Positions 8,424-17,229 of a DNA stretch of 64,000 bases are shown here, piece after piece (position 1 is the first letter of the stretch; each line of letters begins with the position of its first letter). Source of the stretch: Mesorhizobium sp. STM 4661 (GTDB lineage Bacteria > Pseudomonadota > Alphaproteobacteria > Rhizobiales > Rhizobiaceae); the NCBI RefSeq assembly GCF_000359125.1, contig NZ_CAAF010000087.1, positions 1 to 64,000 on the forward strand, read 5' to 3'. The notes under the pieces were generated by a model, which saw only the letters and a list, made by a program, of their open reading frames with translations, was not told the DNA's origin and made no database searches. The position numbers and the translations under genes were made by a program.

Positions 8424-9139
8424 TGCAGGCTCCCCGCAGCCGGCGCCGATTCCTGGTCGCGGCGGTAATCCGTGACCTGAAATCCCAACGGGTTGTCGAA
8501 ACGCCATTCGTTCTTGAGCGGTGTTGAGGTGTAGCGGAACTTTATCACCGCCACCCAATTGTCGGCGGTGGATGAATTGTCCCGCCGCGTCGTCGTGGCA
8601 AAGCGCACCGAGGCCGTGTTGCGATTGAGCAGGGAAACCGACTTAATCTCGACCGCGACGGTGACATTGCGGCCATAGATCTTGTCGAGCGATTGCGGAT
8701 TTGCTGGCGTATACAGCCATGTCAAATCCTTGGACGCCGCGTCGGTGGAGTAGAGCTGCGCCAGGTCGTAATTCTGTTTTAGTTCACGGGAATCGTAGGT
8801 TTCGCGCGCCCGAATGTAGCGCACTAGATTTGCCGCCGTGACGGCCTCGTTCTGCGACAAGTCTCCAGGTTTCAGCGCGCGCATGATCTCGAGGTAGCCC
8901 GTCGATTTGTCGACCTCGACAACGTACGGTTCGAACTGCCGGAGCGGCAGGATCAGCACGAGCGCCAGCAGCGAAAGCACCGCCACCAGTCCGGAAACGC
9001 CGCTGACGATCCAGGCCAATGTACGCGATCGCCGCATTGACCTGTGCGTGTCGTCTTCCCAGGTCGCGCCCGCCCTGTAGTAGCGTCTGTCGACGAGCTC
9101 GCTGCCGCCGTTAGCAGCTGTTTCCGATGGAGTTGACAC
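8420..9139 (-). CDS. virB8: VirB8 inner-membrane assembly protein
   Basis: The protein has 239 residues. A cytoplasmic tail of about 40 residues, one membrane helix (about 43-66, LAWIVSGVSGLVAVLSLLAL) and a periplasmic NTF2-like VirB8 domain (VEVDKSTGYLEI, YIRARETYDSRELKQNY) are visible. VirB8 is the assembly hub contacting VirB4, VirB5, VirB9 and VirB10. A 66-bp gap, the largest inside the operon, separates it from virB6. Its stop codon overlaps the virB9 start. Confidence 0.94.
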   Translation of the reverse strand: MSTPSETAANGGSELVDRRYYRAGATWEDDTHRSMRRSRTLAWIVSGVSGLVAVLSLLALVLILPLRQFEPYVVEVDKSTGYLEIMRALKPGDLSQNEAVTAANLVRYIRARETYDSRELKQNYDLAQLYSTDAASKDLTWLYTPANPQSLDKIYGRNVTVAVEIKSVSLLNRNTASVRFATTTRRDNSSTADNWVAVIKFRYTSTPLKNEWRFDNPLGFQVTDYRRDQESAPAAGSLQ

Positions 9140-9205
9140 TTACTATTGCCTCGTTTGCGTGACGCATCCTGATCCAGGGCCGCGATCGATGATCGTTCGT
9201 GTGTT

Positions 9206-10249
9206 CTAGGCCAGAGGCCTGGCGTTATCGCGCGCACCTTGCTGGATGGCTGACCGAGCCGCGTCGTCCGCCCTTGCTGCTCGCGGAGATCGGAAGCTGT
9301 TTGCCGCTAACTGTCGGGCGCCCCGAGCGGCGCGGCCGGCGGCCCATTGGGCACCAGAGTAGCGCACGGCGTTTCTGCCGAACCTCCCATATGAGTAGCG
9401 AGCCCCCACGGTGCTGAGATACCCGCCGCCATTCAGGATCGAAGCAATCGAGGGTATCTGCATGAGAACGTAGATCCCGATGATCGTCACCAGCACCAGG
9501 GGCAGCACCAGCGACATCTTGCTGTCCATGGTCGCTCCGCCCGACGTGGCGGTGTTCAGCGCCGCGTTGACGAGCGAGAAGTAGAAACCGAGAAAGCCGT
9601 AGATCAGGATTTGCTGAATCATCAGAAAGGTGGTGAGCGAAAGGAAGCCTTCGCTCATGCGCGAGGACCAGCGGTAAAGCCAGAGAATGATCCATATCGG
9701 CGCCAAGGCGAGCGTGATGAACAGCATCACCTTGGCGGCGATGATTGCGGCAATGGCAAGCGCTGCGAAGATGATGGCCGACAGCAGGACGAGCAGCGAC
9801 AAGAGCGCGCCAAAAATGTCGTAGAAGGATCCGCTATAGACCTGATTGGCGACGTCCTGCGCCCCTTGGTAGAGGTTGTCGATAAGTGCTGGAATTGCCG
9901 CCTGGTCGTTGAGCTGATTCCCAGTGGCTCTCGACACGGCGCCGACGATGACCTTGCCGACCTCATCTGGAATGCTTTGAACAAGCTGGTAGATCGTCGC
10001 GGAGAATGTGCCCCATCCAGTCAGCAGCAGATAGATGATGACGGCGCGGCCGAGGCGATAGGCTGCCTCGAGCGGCGAGATCGACTCCCGCCCGCTCAGG
10101 ATCGAATAGCCCCACCACACGATATAGAGGGTCAGCATGAGGGTGAAGACGTTGCCCATCGCATTGCCCAACTGCATATAAACGGTGCGGACGAAGTCCT
10201 CACCGATGTTGTCAATGCCACCCAGAATGCTTGCGGCGAGACCGTTCAT
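9206..10249 (-). CDS. virB6: VirB6/TrbL polytopic channel protein
   Basis: The protein has 347 residues with about six hydrophobic segments, including a dense block around residues 140-200 (LSLLVLLSAIIFAALAIAAI). The VirB6/TrbL signature region YRWSSRMSEGFLSLTTF follows, and the tail is Arg/Ala-rich and cytoplasmic. VirB6 contacts the DNA substrate in the inner membrane and stabilises VirB5 and the lipoprotein. The ATG overlaps the preceding lipoprotein stop by 4 bp. Confidence 0.92.
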   Translation of the reverse strand: MNGLAASILGGIDNIGEDFVRTVYMQLGNAMGNVFTLMLTLYIVWWGYSILSGRESISPLEAAYRLGRAVIIYLLLTGWGTFSATIYQLVQSIPDEVGKVIVGAVSRATGNQLNDQAAIPALIDNLYQGAQDVANQVYSGSFYDIFGALLSLLVLLSAIIFAALAIAAIIAAKVMLFITLALAPIWIILWLYRWSSRMSEGFLSLTTFLMIQQILIYGFLGFYFSLVNAALNTATSGGATMDSKMSLVLPLVLVTIIGIYVLMQIPSIASILNGGGYLSTVGARYSYGRFGRNAVRYSGAQWAAGRAARGARQLAANSFRSPRAARADDAARSAIQQGARDNARPLA

Positions 10250-10428
10250 GGATCCTCGTCAATGATGCTGGCGAACGGCGTTGAATTGACCGGTTTTAGC
10301 GCGCCGCATTCGTCGGTGCGGGCATACGCCAAAGGCCCGCACGGCGCTTTCCGTTCGCGATTTGCGCATCCGAAAAGCACTGCGCTAAGCCCAATCACAG
10401 CGCATATGCGCAGCACTCGCCTCGACAA
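10246..10428 (-). CDS. Small lipoprotein at the VirB7 position
   Basis: The protein has 60 residues. A type II signal peptide (MSRRVLRICAVIGLSAVLFGC) ends in a lipobox VLFGC, giving a mature lipoprotein of about 40 residues with two further cysteines. The size, position between virB5 and virB6 and lipobox match VirB7, which anchors VirB9 to the outer membrane. It could also be a TrbK-like entry-exclusion lipoprotein. Sequence similarity alone cannot decide because these peptides are too short and variable. Confidence 0.75.
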   Translation of the reverse strand: MSRRVLRICAVIGLSAVLFGCANRERKAPCGPLAYARTDECGALKPVNSTPFASIIDEDP

Positions 10429-10431
10429 GCG

Positions 10432-11166
10432 CTAGCCTCCGCTCTTGCCAAATTCCGCGAACGGATTGACGTTGCGCGGCGTCATCATCTTCTGCACCTG
10501 GCTCTGACGAAGAAGGTCCCCCTTCAGCTTCTCATTCAGGGCAGCGACCGCGCCGTTCTGGACACCGATCAATTCGTTGACCGCGCGCGCGTTTTCCAGC
10601 TGCATTCGGGTGTTCTGGTCCACCGATCCCTTCACGTCCTGCGACTGCCCGATCTGCCCACTCGCGGACTGGAGGGACTGTTGGCGCTGGGCGACGCCCT
10701 GCGAGGCCTGCGAAGTCAGCGCGCTTAGCAGCGAGGCCACGTTGACGCTGCCGCCATAGGCTGTGTTGACGGCGCTTGTCTCCTTGCCAGCAATCTGCTG
10801 GAGTTGCTTCACCAGCTGCAGCCCATTGATGACGGCGCCGGCGATTTTCTGGATTTCGGGCGACAGGCCACCAAAAGAAAGCGCGCCGCCGTTCAGAATC
10901 GATCCGAACGACGGAGCCTGGGCAATCGACATGTTGCCGCCAAGGCCCATTTGTCCGATGCCGAGCGAACCATCACGACTGCCGCTGAGAGCCTGCAGGA
11001 TCTCCTCGCTCTTTTTCAGGATATCCTTGTTCGAGTCCATGATGGAGTTGGTGTTCTCCGCGTTCTTGCGGGCGACATCGAGATTGGCGCCATCGATGAC
11101 GGCAATCTGTGCAAAGCTCGCGCTCGTCCAAAGCGCCATGCAGGCAGCAATCGCGAATTTCTTCAT
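10432..11166 (-). CDS. virB5: VirB5 minor pilin
   Basis: The protein has 244 residues, with a signal peptide (MKKFAIAACMALWTSASFAQ) followed by a helical protein rich in Gln, Ala and Ser, as in VirB5/TraC pilus-tip adhesins. Family support comes mostly from length, secretion and operon position. Right after the cleavage site the mature protein starts QIAVIDGANLDVARKN, and the upstream gene product starts with nearly the same segment. It lies 9 bp downstream of that gene and 3 bp upstream of the lipoprotein gene. Confidence 0.85.
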   Translation of the reverse strand: MKKFAIAACMALWTSASFAQIAVIDGANLDVARKNAENTNSIMDSNKDILKKSEEILQALSGSRDGSLGIGQMGLGGNMSIAQAPSFGSILNGGALSFGGLSPEIQKIAGAVINGLQLVKQLQQIAGKETSAVNTAYGGSVNVASLLSALTSQASQGVAQRQQSLQSASGQIGQSQDVKGSVDQNTRMQLENARAVNELIGVQNGAVAALNEKLKGDLLRQSQVQKMMTPRNVNPFAEFGKSGG

Positions 11167-11175
11167 GTCAGCCTC

Positions 11176-12333
11176 CTATTGCTGTAGAGAATTGATCACG
11201 CTGGCAGCGCCGGCAGGATCACTGGTGATGATGATCGAGCGGCTGTCGGCCGAGCTTGTCGCCGCGTTCTCAACCGCGCATGGAAGCCACTGGCCGCGAT
11301 CGATCTTCAAGCGCTCCAGTTTAGCGGGATCGCAAGAGAGCGGGTTTGGAGAGCCGCTCTTTGGCGGTTGCATCAGCTTGGACGACTGCGATGCCTGCAC
11401 ATTCTGCAACGATAGAAGTTGGGCCAGCAACGCCGTAAAATCCCCCGCCTGGGCGAGGTACTGGTTGGTGACACCCGCGTTGATCCCCCGAGCCGACGAA
11501 TTCAGCTCCCAAGCGTCCTTGTATTCGGTCACCTGGCCAACATTGCCCGCCAGTGCGTCGATTGCCGCGTCGTTGGCGCCCATCTGCGATGAACTTGCGT
11601 CGAGACCGCCAGCCGCCTTCCTCACCGCGCCCATGGCGTCGTCCTGGGCCGAGCCGCCCGCGCCGTCGGCGGTAACGATCGAGAATGGTGGCGGTGCGGC
11701 GGCCGGAGCCTTGCCGCTCGATACATAGTCGTTGAAGTAGCTGTTCCAGCGGCCGACACCGCCGGCCCACCCTCCCTGCTCGGCAGCATTCGATCCGTTG
11801 TAGAAGGAGGCGAGACAGCTGTAATTCGTCGCCCCGCATTGCTTCACGCCCATTCCGAGATATTTGACACCGCCTTCGACGTTCTGCTCGTTCACGTCGC
11901 GGTCAAGTCCCATGGACTTGCCGGTGCCCTTGGTCAGTTGCATGACGCCTTTGACGCCGGTGTGGCTCCCGGCGCACGTGTCAAAGCGCGATTCCTGATA
12001 GGCAACGGACAACGCCAAGCCTTCGGGCACGCCGTTTTTTTGCGCATAATAGCGGATCATCTTCACGTTGCCTGCGTCGCGCTGCAACGCTTCGGCAGGT
12101 GACCGGCGAAACATCTGTGAACGGTATTTGTCCGAATAGGTGCAGACGACGCTTTTCTTCTTGTCGGTTTCTTCCTTCTTGGCCTCATCCGACTTCGTGC
12201 TGTGCTGCTCGTCCTCTTGCCGCTTGTCGAGGTTCGGCCCGTCGATGACCGCGATCTGGGCGACAGCCACGGTCATGCTTGCCGCTGTCGCGAGAGCCAC
12301 GGCCAGACAAAAGCTGCTAAGCCGCTTCGTCAT
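11176..12333 (-). CDS. Second lytic transglycosylase of the operon, with a VirB5-like N-terminus
   Basis: The protein has 385 residues. A signal peptide ends AVAQ, followed by QIAVIDGPNLDKRQ, which matches the start of mature VirB5. A Lys/Glu-rich linker (about 45-60) leads to an SLT transglycosylase domain (about 90-210) with catalytic Glu in LSVAYQESRFD, then GVKGVMQLTKGTG and FYNGSNAAEQGG. The last 150 residues are low in motifs and resemble VirB5 in composition (Gln/Ala/Ser). The enzyme should open peptidoglycan in the periplasm. It overlaps the virB4 3' end by 17 bp. Possible explanations are a VirB1-VirB5 chimera or a pilus-tip hydrolase. Confidence 0.82.
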   Translation of the reverse strand: MTKRLSSFCLAVALATAASMTVAVAQIAVIDGPNLDKRQEDEQHSTKSDEAKKEETDKKKSVVCTYSDKYRSQMFRRSPAEALQRDAGNVKMIRYYAQKNGVPEGLALSVAYQESRFDTCAGSHTGVKGVMQLTKGTGKSMGLDRDVNEQNVEGGVKYLGMGVKQCGATNYSCLASFYNGSNAAEQGGWAGGVGRWNSYFNDYVSSGKAPAAAPPPFSIVTADGAGGSAQDDAMGAVRKAAGGLDASSSQMGANDAAIDALAGNVGQVTEYKDAWELNSSARGINAGVTNQYLAQAGDFTALLAQLLSLQNVQASQSSKLMQPPKSGSPNPLSCDPAKLERLKIDRGQWLPCAVENAATSSADSRSIIITSDPAGAASVINSLQQ

Positions 12334-14719
12334 GCTCGTCCTCCCATCCGCAGAAGTACGGCAGCCACATCTCCGGCTCGTCGCCGAAGGTTTCCCGGAG
12401 CCGTGCGCATTCCTTGCTGTTGGCTTCGTTCGAGGACAAGACCTTGATGAGATCGGGCATCGCCGACAAATCGAGCTTCGCTACAACCGAGTCGCTGTCA
12501 TGCTTGACGAGGAAGGTGCGTGTTTCCTTCGCGGTTCGGCGTACGAACTCGAATTCCTTCGCTGTCAGCGAGAAGCGCTCCATGTAGGATTCCTTGCTCG
12601 CCTTCGGGTTGGGGAAGAAAATGTTGGTCTTCGTTTGCTCGATCAGGGACGACGAGATGGAAGAGCTGACGACGTCTTCCGCTGTCTGCGTGCCGAAGCC
12701 GACCACGCCGTTGCGGCGACGAATGGTCTTCAGCGTCTCATTGATGAAGGCAGCGAAAACCTCGTCGTCCAGCAGCTTCCAGCCTTCATCGAGGAAAAGC
12801 ATGATCGGCGAGCCGTCGATGACGTCCTCCAGACGATGGAAGATGTAGAGCAACGCCGCCGAGCGCAGCTTTCGGTCGCCCAGGATCTTCGTCATGTCGA
12901 ACCCGACAACGGGTTTCGAGAAATCGACCAGATCGACGGGATTGTTGAAAAGCCAGCCCTTGTCCTTTGGGTCGAGCCAGGGTTGTATCCTCGCCGCCAG
13001 ATCATTCATGCCAGGCATGAGCGAGCCCCGCAGCACTTCCGGCAGCAGGTCGAAGGTCCGCTGTTGGCGCGGTATCTTGTAGATCATGTCGACGGCCGCG
13101 TTGATGACGCGCATCTCCGCCACATCAAGCACACCGCCTTCCGGCGTCAGAATGTAGATGAGCATGTCTTCAACGAAAGAACGGTTTTCCGCCGTGTCAT
13201 CAAGCTGCAACGGCGCGAACCCGGTCGGCTGAGAGGGTTCCATCACCTCGTAACGACCGCCGAGCGCCCGAACGAAGATTTCGGCGCCGCGCATGTAGTC
13301 GAAATAAACACATCGTGGCCGCGGCATGATGCGCATGGCCTGCGCCATCAGGAAGGACAGCACCACGGTCTTGCCCGAGCCGGTCGGTCCGAACACCGTG
13401 AAGTGCCCGACATCGTGTACGTGGAAATTGAAATAGTAGGCTGTCTGGCTGGTCGTCTCGAGCAAGGCGATTGGCCGTTTCCAGTGCAGCCGCTCACGTT
13501 GGCCGGACGGGAAATTGTGTCCTGAAAAAAGGCCGGCGAAATTCAGCGACGAGATCAACGCACGTCGCGCGATGTAGCTGAAATTTCCCGGCAACTGCGC
13601 CCAGAAGGCCAATTCCGTGTTTAGTGTCTCGCGTACCGGCACGATTGACATGCGCGAAAGCTCGGCCGTGATGTCGGATAGCGCGCGGTTGAGGCCATTC
13701 ATGTCCGAGGCCAATGCCATGACGCTCATGTGATGTTGTCCGAAGACGACTTCGCCGCCGGCCAGCTTGTCGGCACCGTCATGGACGGATACCTCGACCG
13801 TCGTGCCCGCCTCGTCGGATCCCTCGACCTGGTTGGCAATGGTGTTGATCCTGCGCATCGCCGTGACACGGTCTTCGATCGCGAAACTTTGCGTCAGGAC
13901 AAACTCATGCGGCAGGCGCAACAGACCGTCCAAAGAGCCCGGCGCGGTGAACGGCGGATATTCCTTGATTGACACCATGGCGCCGAGCTTGGCTTGGTCC
14001 GGACCGCGAAGTTCCAGCGCCGACTTGCCGAAAAACAGCTGCCGCGTCGCCAGAACATCGCCAAGGGACATGCGCGGCAAAGGCATTTCCACGTCCCCGC
14101 CGCCTGCGACGATCTTCGCCAGAAATTCAGCGGGCTCGGAAAAGAAGCTGTCGCGACGTTTCACGACACCGAGAAGACGACCCCCATAAGCGGCGAAATC
14201 CTTGACCATACCGTCAAGGACGTCATGCAGTTCGGCAATCGCCTCTTCGCGGGTTTCTTCGCCTGCGGTGCTGATGCGGAATGCATTAAGCGCCTTGTCC
14301 ACCCAGCCGACCCGGCCGACCATCGGGCGCCGTATGACCGTCAGATACGCCTCGTTGACGAAAAGGTTCTTTGATCCAAGCTCATCCATGTAGCGGGCGT
14401 CGAGCTCGGCCACGAAAGGATTGTCAAAGTCGCCTTCGATCTCCGGGGTCACGTGCCGGCGGATGATCGTTGTGTAGACCGCAAATCGAGAGGTCGACAG
14501 GTTGCGGAACGTAGTGTTGCGGTTGAACATGCGGCTGTTCAACTCAGCCTGGTCCATTGTCTGGAATGGCAGGCCGCTGAGCTGGATGGCGCCGACCAGA
14601 AAGCCGCTCTTCGTCACGATCAGATTGTCATCGACATGGCGAAGGTAGGGGATGTGCATCGCAGCCGGCTTTTCGCGGCGGCGCTCACGGCCAAATTTCA
14701 GGTCCGCGTCGAGGCTCAT
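12317..14719 (-). CDS. virB4: VirB4 secretion ATPase
   Basis: The protein has 800 residues. The N-terminal CagE/TrbE/VirB4 domain is followed by Walker A GPTGSGKT at about 444-451 and Walker B IMLFLDEGWKLLDD near residue 645. VirB4 is the largest T4SS ATPase and powers pilin extraction and substrate passage at the inner membrane. The start MSLDADLKFG is chosen because it overlaps the virB3 stop in an ATGA and because the preceding 34 codons of the longer frame lie inside virB3. No fusion to VirB3 is present. Confidence 0.95.
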   Translation of the reverse strand: MSLDADLKFGRERRREKPAAMHIPYLRHVDDNLIVTKSGFLVGAIQLSGLPFQTMDQAELNSRMFNRNTTFRNLSTSRFAVYTTIIRRHVTPEIEGDFDNPFVAELDARYMDELGSKNLFVNEAYLTVIRRPMVGRVGWVDKALNAFRISTAGEETREEAIAELHDVLDGMVKDFAAYGGRLLGVVKRRDSFFSEPAEFLAKIVAGGGDVEMPLPRMSLGDVLATRQLFFGKSALELRGPDQAKLGAMVSIKEYPPFTAPGSLDGLLRLPHEFVLTQSFAIEDRVTAMRRINTIANQVEGSDEAGTTVEVSVHDGADKLAGGEVVFGQHHMSVMALASDMNGLNRALSDITAELSRMSIVPVRETLNTELAFWAQLPGNFSYIARRALISSLNFAGLFSGHNFPSGQRERLHWKRPIALLETTSQTAYYFNFHVHDVGHFTVFGPTGSGKTVVLSFLMAQAMRIMPRPRCVYFDYMRGAEIFVRALGGRYEVMEPSQPTGFAPLQLDDTAENRSFVEDMLIYILTPEGGVLDVAEMRVINAAVDMIYKIPRQQRTFDLLPEVLRGSLMPGMNDLAARIQPWLDPKDKGWLFNNPVDLVDFSKPVVGFDMTKILGDRKLRSAALLYIFHRLEDVIDGSPIMLFLDEGWKLLDDEVFAAFINETLKTIRRRNGVVGFGTQTAEDVVSSSISSSLIEQTKTNIFFPNPKASKESYMERFSLTAKEFEFVRRTAKETRTFLVKHDSDSVVAKLDLSAMPDLIKVLSSNEANSKECARLRETFGDEPEMWLPYFCGWEDEHDEAA

Positions 14720-15009
14720 GGCGAATAGCTCCTCGCCCCCCAGAAAGTGAGGTTCGCCACGGCTCCGCGTTTGGAGACGCGCCGCTCGAAAATATGAAAG
14801 ATGTAGGGATCGCGCTGGCACAGATAGGCACTGACCAGATGCACCACGCCGAACACGCCAAGACCCAGCATGAAGCTGCTCGTGGCGATAAAGCCGATCA
14901 CCGCAAGGATGCCGTTCAGTGCAAAAACTTCATAGCGCACCCCCCATTTCATCGGGGGGCGTGTCAGGGGCAGGCTGACCGGCTCGACATAGACTTCCTC
15001 GTCGTCCAT
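14716..15009 (-). CDS. virB3: VirB3 inner-membrane protein
   Basis: The protein has 97 residues and begins with the typical LPLTRPPMKWGVRYEVFALN segment. A hydrophobic region at about 30-62 (one long or two short helices) is followed by YLCQRDPYIFHIF, another family hallmark. VirB3 works with VirB4 in pilus biogenesis. It is 3 bp after virB2 and overlaps virB4. Confidence 0.93.
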   Translation of the reverse strand: MDDEEVYVEPVSLPLTRPPMKWGVRYEVFALNGILAVIGFIATSSFMLGLGVFGVVHLVSAYLCQRDPYIFHIFERRVSKRGAVANLTFWGARSYSP

Positions 15010-15012
15010 GGC

Positions 15013-15327
15013 TCAGCTGCCTCCCGCGGTGGCGCGAACCGCATCCACCAGCTGGGCAGCGCCGAAGATCAGAGCGATGCCAATGATGATGGAAAAAGCC
15101 ATCATCCACGCCAGCCGGCCCGTCATGGCGAGGAAGCCGAGAAAACAGACCGCGATGATGGCGAATGAGCGCGCTATGTTGCCCTGCAGAACGCCGACGA
15201 ACCACTCCAGCACGTTTTCGACTGGTGCCGCCGATTGGGCGTATGCGGTCGCCGGCGCGAGCGCTATTCCGACCGCCGAGGCCAAGGCCAGTTTCAGGGC
15301 AAATTTGCCCGCTTTCCTGTATTCCAC
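15013..15327 (-). CDS. virB2: VirB2 major pilin
   Basis: The protein has 104 residues. A long signal peptide ends APATAYAQ, then two hydrophobic helices separated by a short polar loop (FAIIAVCFLGFLAMTG, and MAFSIIIGIALIFGAAQ), the VirB2/TrbC pilin layout. The GTG at 15327 is chosen because AAAGGAG sits 7 bases upstream. The longer frame to 15387 overlaps the virB1 3' end and adds an atypical N-terminus. It polymerises into the conjugative pilus. Confidence 0.9.
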   Translation of the reverse strand: MEYRKAGKFALKLALASAVGIALAPATAYAQSAAPVENVLEWFVGVLQGNIARSFAIIAVCFLGFLAMTGRLAWMMAFSIIIGIALIFGAAQLVDAVRATAGGS

Positions 15328-15340
15328 CCTTTGGCTCCTT

Positions 15341-15994
15341 TCAGTTGCCGAAATCCACGACATGACCATCCTGCCAAGCGTCCTCACTTGCTGGCGGAGC
15401 GGCCGCGAGCATTTCGGATTTGGTCACGACCGACTTCTTCACGACACCGCCGAACTTCCAGCGGTTCAGTATCTTCACGATGTATTCCGCGGTCTCCGGA
15501 TTCACCGGAATCCCTTGCGCCTTGTAGACGCTGTTCGGCCCGGCGTTATACGCCGCCAGCATCAGCAGCGGATCCTGGAACTCGTCATAGAGTGACTTCA
15601 GATAGCGCAAGCCAGCCCGAACATTCGCCTGCGTATCGCAACGGTCGCTCACGCCGAGATCGGCCGCGGTGCCCGGCATCAACTGCATGATCCCAAGGGC
15701 TCCGGCCTTGGACGGACCCTGACTGGCGCCGAGATCGCTTTCAGCCCATGCAATCGCCTCGGCTAGATCGGCGTCGAAGCCTTCGTCCTGCGCGATTGAA
15801 CGCACAAGTTGAGAGACCTCTGCACGATTTCCGGTTTTACACGCCTCCGGCCTTTGTGCGCCGACCGCGGCAAGGGCGTGCGCCGGCGTTGCAAAGGCTA
15901 CTGCGACGCGGTCTGATGCCAGATCCCGGGCGTGCGCTTGCAACGGCATTGCAGCAGCACAGAGGGTCAACAGAAGAGCTGTTTGAGTGTTCAT
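15341..15994 (-). CDS. virB1: VirB1 lytic transglycosylase, first gene of the virB operon
   Basis: The protein has 217 residues. A signal peptide ending in AHA precedes an SLT domain (about 55-165) with catalytic Glu in AIAWAESDLG, then AGALGIMQLMPGTAADLG and LMLAAYNAGPNSVY. It should open the peptidoglycan layer for assembly of the secretion channel. The ATG at 15994 gives a proper signal peptide; an upstream GTG at 16015 would add seven residues without a ribosome site. The operon has a second transglycosylase after virB4, so this function is duplicated. Confidence 0.92.
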   Translation of the reverse strand: MNTQTALLLTLCAAAMPLQAHARDLASDRVAVAFATPAHALAAVGAQRPEACKTGNRAEVSQLVRSIAQDEGFDADLAEAIAWAESDLGASQGPSKAGALGIMQLMPGTAADLGVSDRCDTQANVRAGLRYLKSLYDEFQDPLLMLAAYNAGPNSVYKAQGIPVNPETAEYIVKILNRWKFGGVVKKSVVTKSEMLAAAPPASEDAWQDGHVVDFGN

Positions 15995-16006
15995 ACTGTC
16001 GCCAAA

Positions 16007-16052
16007 ATTTAACACTTTACTATGGCTACACGCAGCCCTAGTAAAGTGTCAA
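16007..16052. promoter_or_regulatory. Divergent operator/promoter: inverted TAGTAAA-TGT motif between virB1 and its neighbour
   Basis: The arms acactttacta (16012-16022) and tagtaaagtgt (16039-16049) are perfect reverse complements separated by 16 bp. Read on the minus strand, 16025-16007 gives ccatagtaaagtgttaaat. This agrees at 17 of 19 positions with ccatagtaaactgtcaaat at 21971-21989, the other divergent promoter of the module. TTGACA (16052-16047, minus) and TTAACA (16010-16015, plus) resemble -35 boxes. The shared motif is seen; its use as operator or promoter is inferred. Confidence 0.65.
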
Positions 16053-16081
16053 CACCATATGCACCGCAGGGACGGATTTCG

Positions 16082-16684
16082 ATGAAACAGATTGCCCTTT
16101 GCACGGCTTTGCTGCTCCAGGGTACCGCGGCTTATGCTGCCGGCGCCGACGCCCCAAGCGCCTTCGCGCAGCCGTCGGAACACTACCTGCTCCAGTTTGC
16201 CAAGCCGGGCGAGAAGGTATTCGTCTATGAGCGCTACGATGCGAAAGGCGCGCTCTTTAAGCGCGATGCGGCCGCCCTCAGCTCGCCGGTGAGGGTGCTG
16301 TCGGCGACCGAGCGCGTCATCAACGGCGTGGCCTATCGACTGCGTGGCCTCGCAGCCTGCCCAAAACCGAAGATTACCTACAAGGCGCAGGAGTGGGACT
16401 GCACGAAGGCCGCGCAGGACTATGAAGAAGGAATCTACAACGATCGTGCTTCTGTCGTGCTTTGCAAAACGCTTGTGCTGCAGAGCAGGGAGGGGGAACC
16501 AGACGCCGTGTCGTGTTTTTCTCTCGTCGGTGCGGGCAATACAAACGACCCGTACAACGTCGCCTACGACGATGACGAAATGGTTTTCTTCGACATGGCC
16601 GCAATCGGACGCAACAAGGACGGCAAGTCGCTGCGCCCCGATCTGGAGCACTCCGCCGACCTCGGTGGACAGTTCCAGGAATGA
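16082..16684 (+). CDS. Exported protein of unknown function, divergent from virB operon
   Basis: The protein has 200 residues beginning with a signal peptide (MKQIALCTALLLQGTAAYAAG). I recognise no domain in the mature part. It has five cysteines (CPKPK, WDCTKAA, LCKTL, SCFSL), so periplasmic disulfides are plausible. The ATG at 16082 is chosen because GGGACGG precedes it and the signal peptide begins there; an earlier ATG at 16022 lies in the operator. The stop overlaps the next start by 4 bp. Its promoter shares the motif found before the virB operon, so a role in conjugation is likely. Confidence 0.75.
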   Translation: MKQIALCTALLLQGTAAYAAGADAPSAFAQPSEHYLLQFAKPGEKVFVYERYDAKGALFKRDAAALSSPVRVLSATERVINGVAYRLRGLAACPKPKITYKAQEWDCTKAAQDYEEGIYNDRASVVLCKTLVLQSREGEPDAVSCFSLVGAGNTNDPYNVAYDDDEMVFFDMAAIGRNKDGKSLRPDLEHSADLGGQFQE

Positions 16685-17229
16685 AACAGGCGAGCTTTGC
16701 AGTGCTGGCCGCTTTTGGTTTGTGCGCATCGGCACAGGCTCAGGGTGCATCCGAATCTGCCGCGCCAAGGCCCTTCGCGGTATCGAAATCGGCTCAACTG
16801 CTGACCGGAGATACCTGGCGTGACGGAGACCACCTTTTCCGCCTCTATGGCGTGCAGTCATGTCTTCGCGGCACATCGGCTGAACAGCCAAATGGGAACA
16901 AACTCGATTGCGGGAACATCTCGCTGGCGCACCTTGCTGCGCTGTTCGATAGCGCGGCGGTGACATGCCAGCCAATCGGCTACGCCCTCGATAAAGCGGT
17001 CTTTGTCGTGTGCGGCGCGCAGATGAATGGCGAAACAATCGACGTTGGCACAGCGCTCATAGCGACTGGATACGCGTTTGCGGCAACGACAGCAAAGGGC
17101 AAAGCCGTCAATGAGAGCTACCTCGTCGCGGAAATCAGCGCTAAGATGAAACGCACAGGTCTGTGGGGCACGACGTTTCAGCATCCTGTTCAGCTACTGC
17201 TAAACAAGCGGTCGGAGATACAACAATGA
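16681..17229 (+). CDS. Exported SNase-like (thermonuclease-family) protein
   Basis: The protein has 182 residues with a signal peptide ending SAQAQ. The mature part resembles the staphylococcal-nuclease fold: LTGDTWRDGDHLFRLYGVQS at about 40-60, then IATGYAFA and the C-terminal AKMKRTGLWGTTFQHP. The first block is like the GDTI...RLYGI core of SNases, but the canonical catalytic Arg/Glu set is not clearly present, so activity is doubtful. It is translationally coupled on both sides. Such SNase-like genes occur in conjugative clusters of rhizobia; the function there is unknown to me. Confidence 0.7.
   Translation: MKQASFAVLAAFGLCASAQAQGASESAAPRPFAVSKSAQLLTGDTWRDGDHLFRLYGVQSCLRGTSAEQPNGNKLDCGNISLAHLAALFDSAAVTCQPIGYALDKAVFVVCGAQMNGETIDVGTALIATGYAFAATTAKGKAVNESYLVAEISAKMKRTGLWGTTFQHPVQLLLNKRSEIQQ

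Noticed and set aside
12140..13525. 461-codon plus-strand frame opposite virB4
   Set aside because: Antisense shadow of a conserved ATPase; no ribosome site and no recognisable domain.
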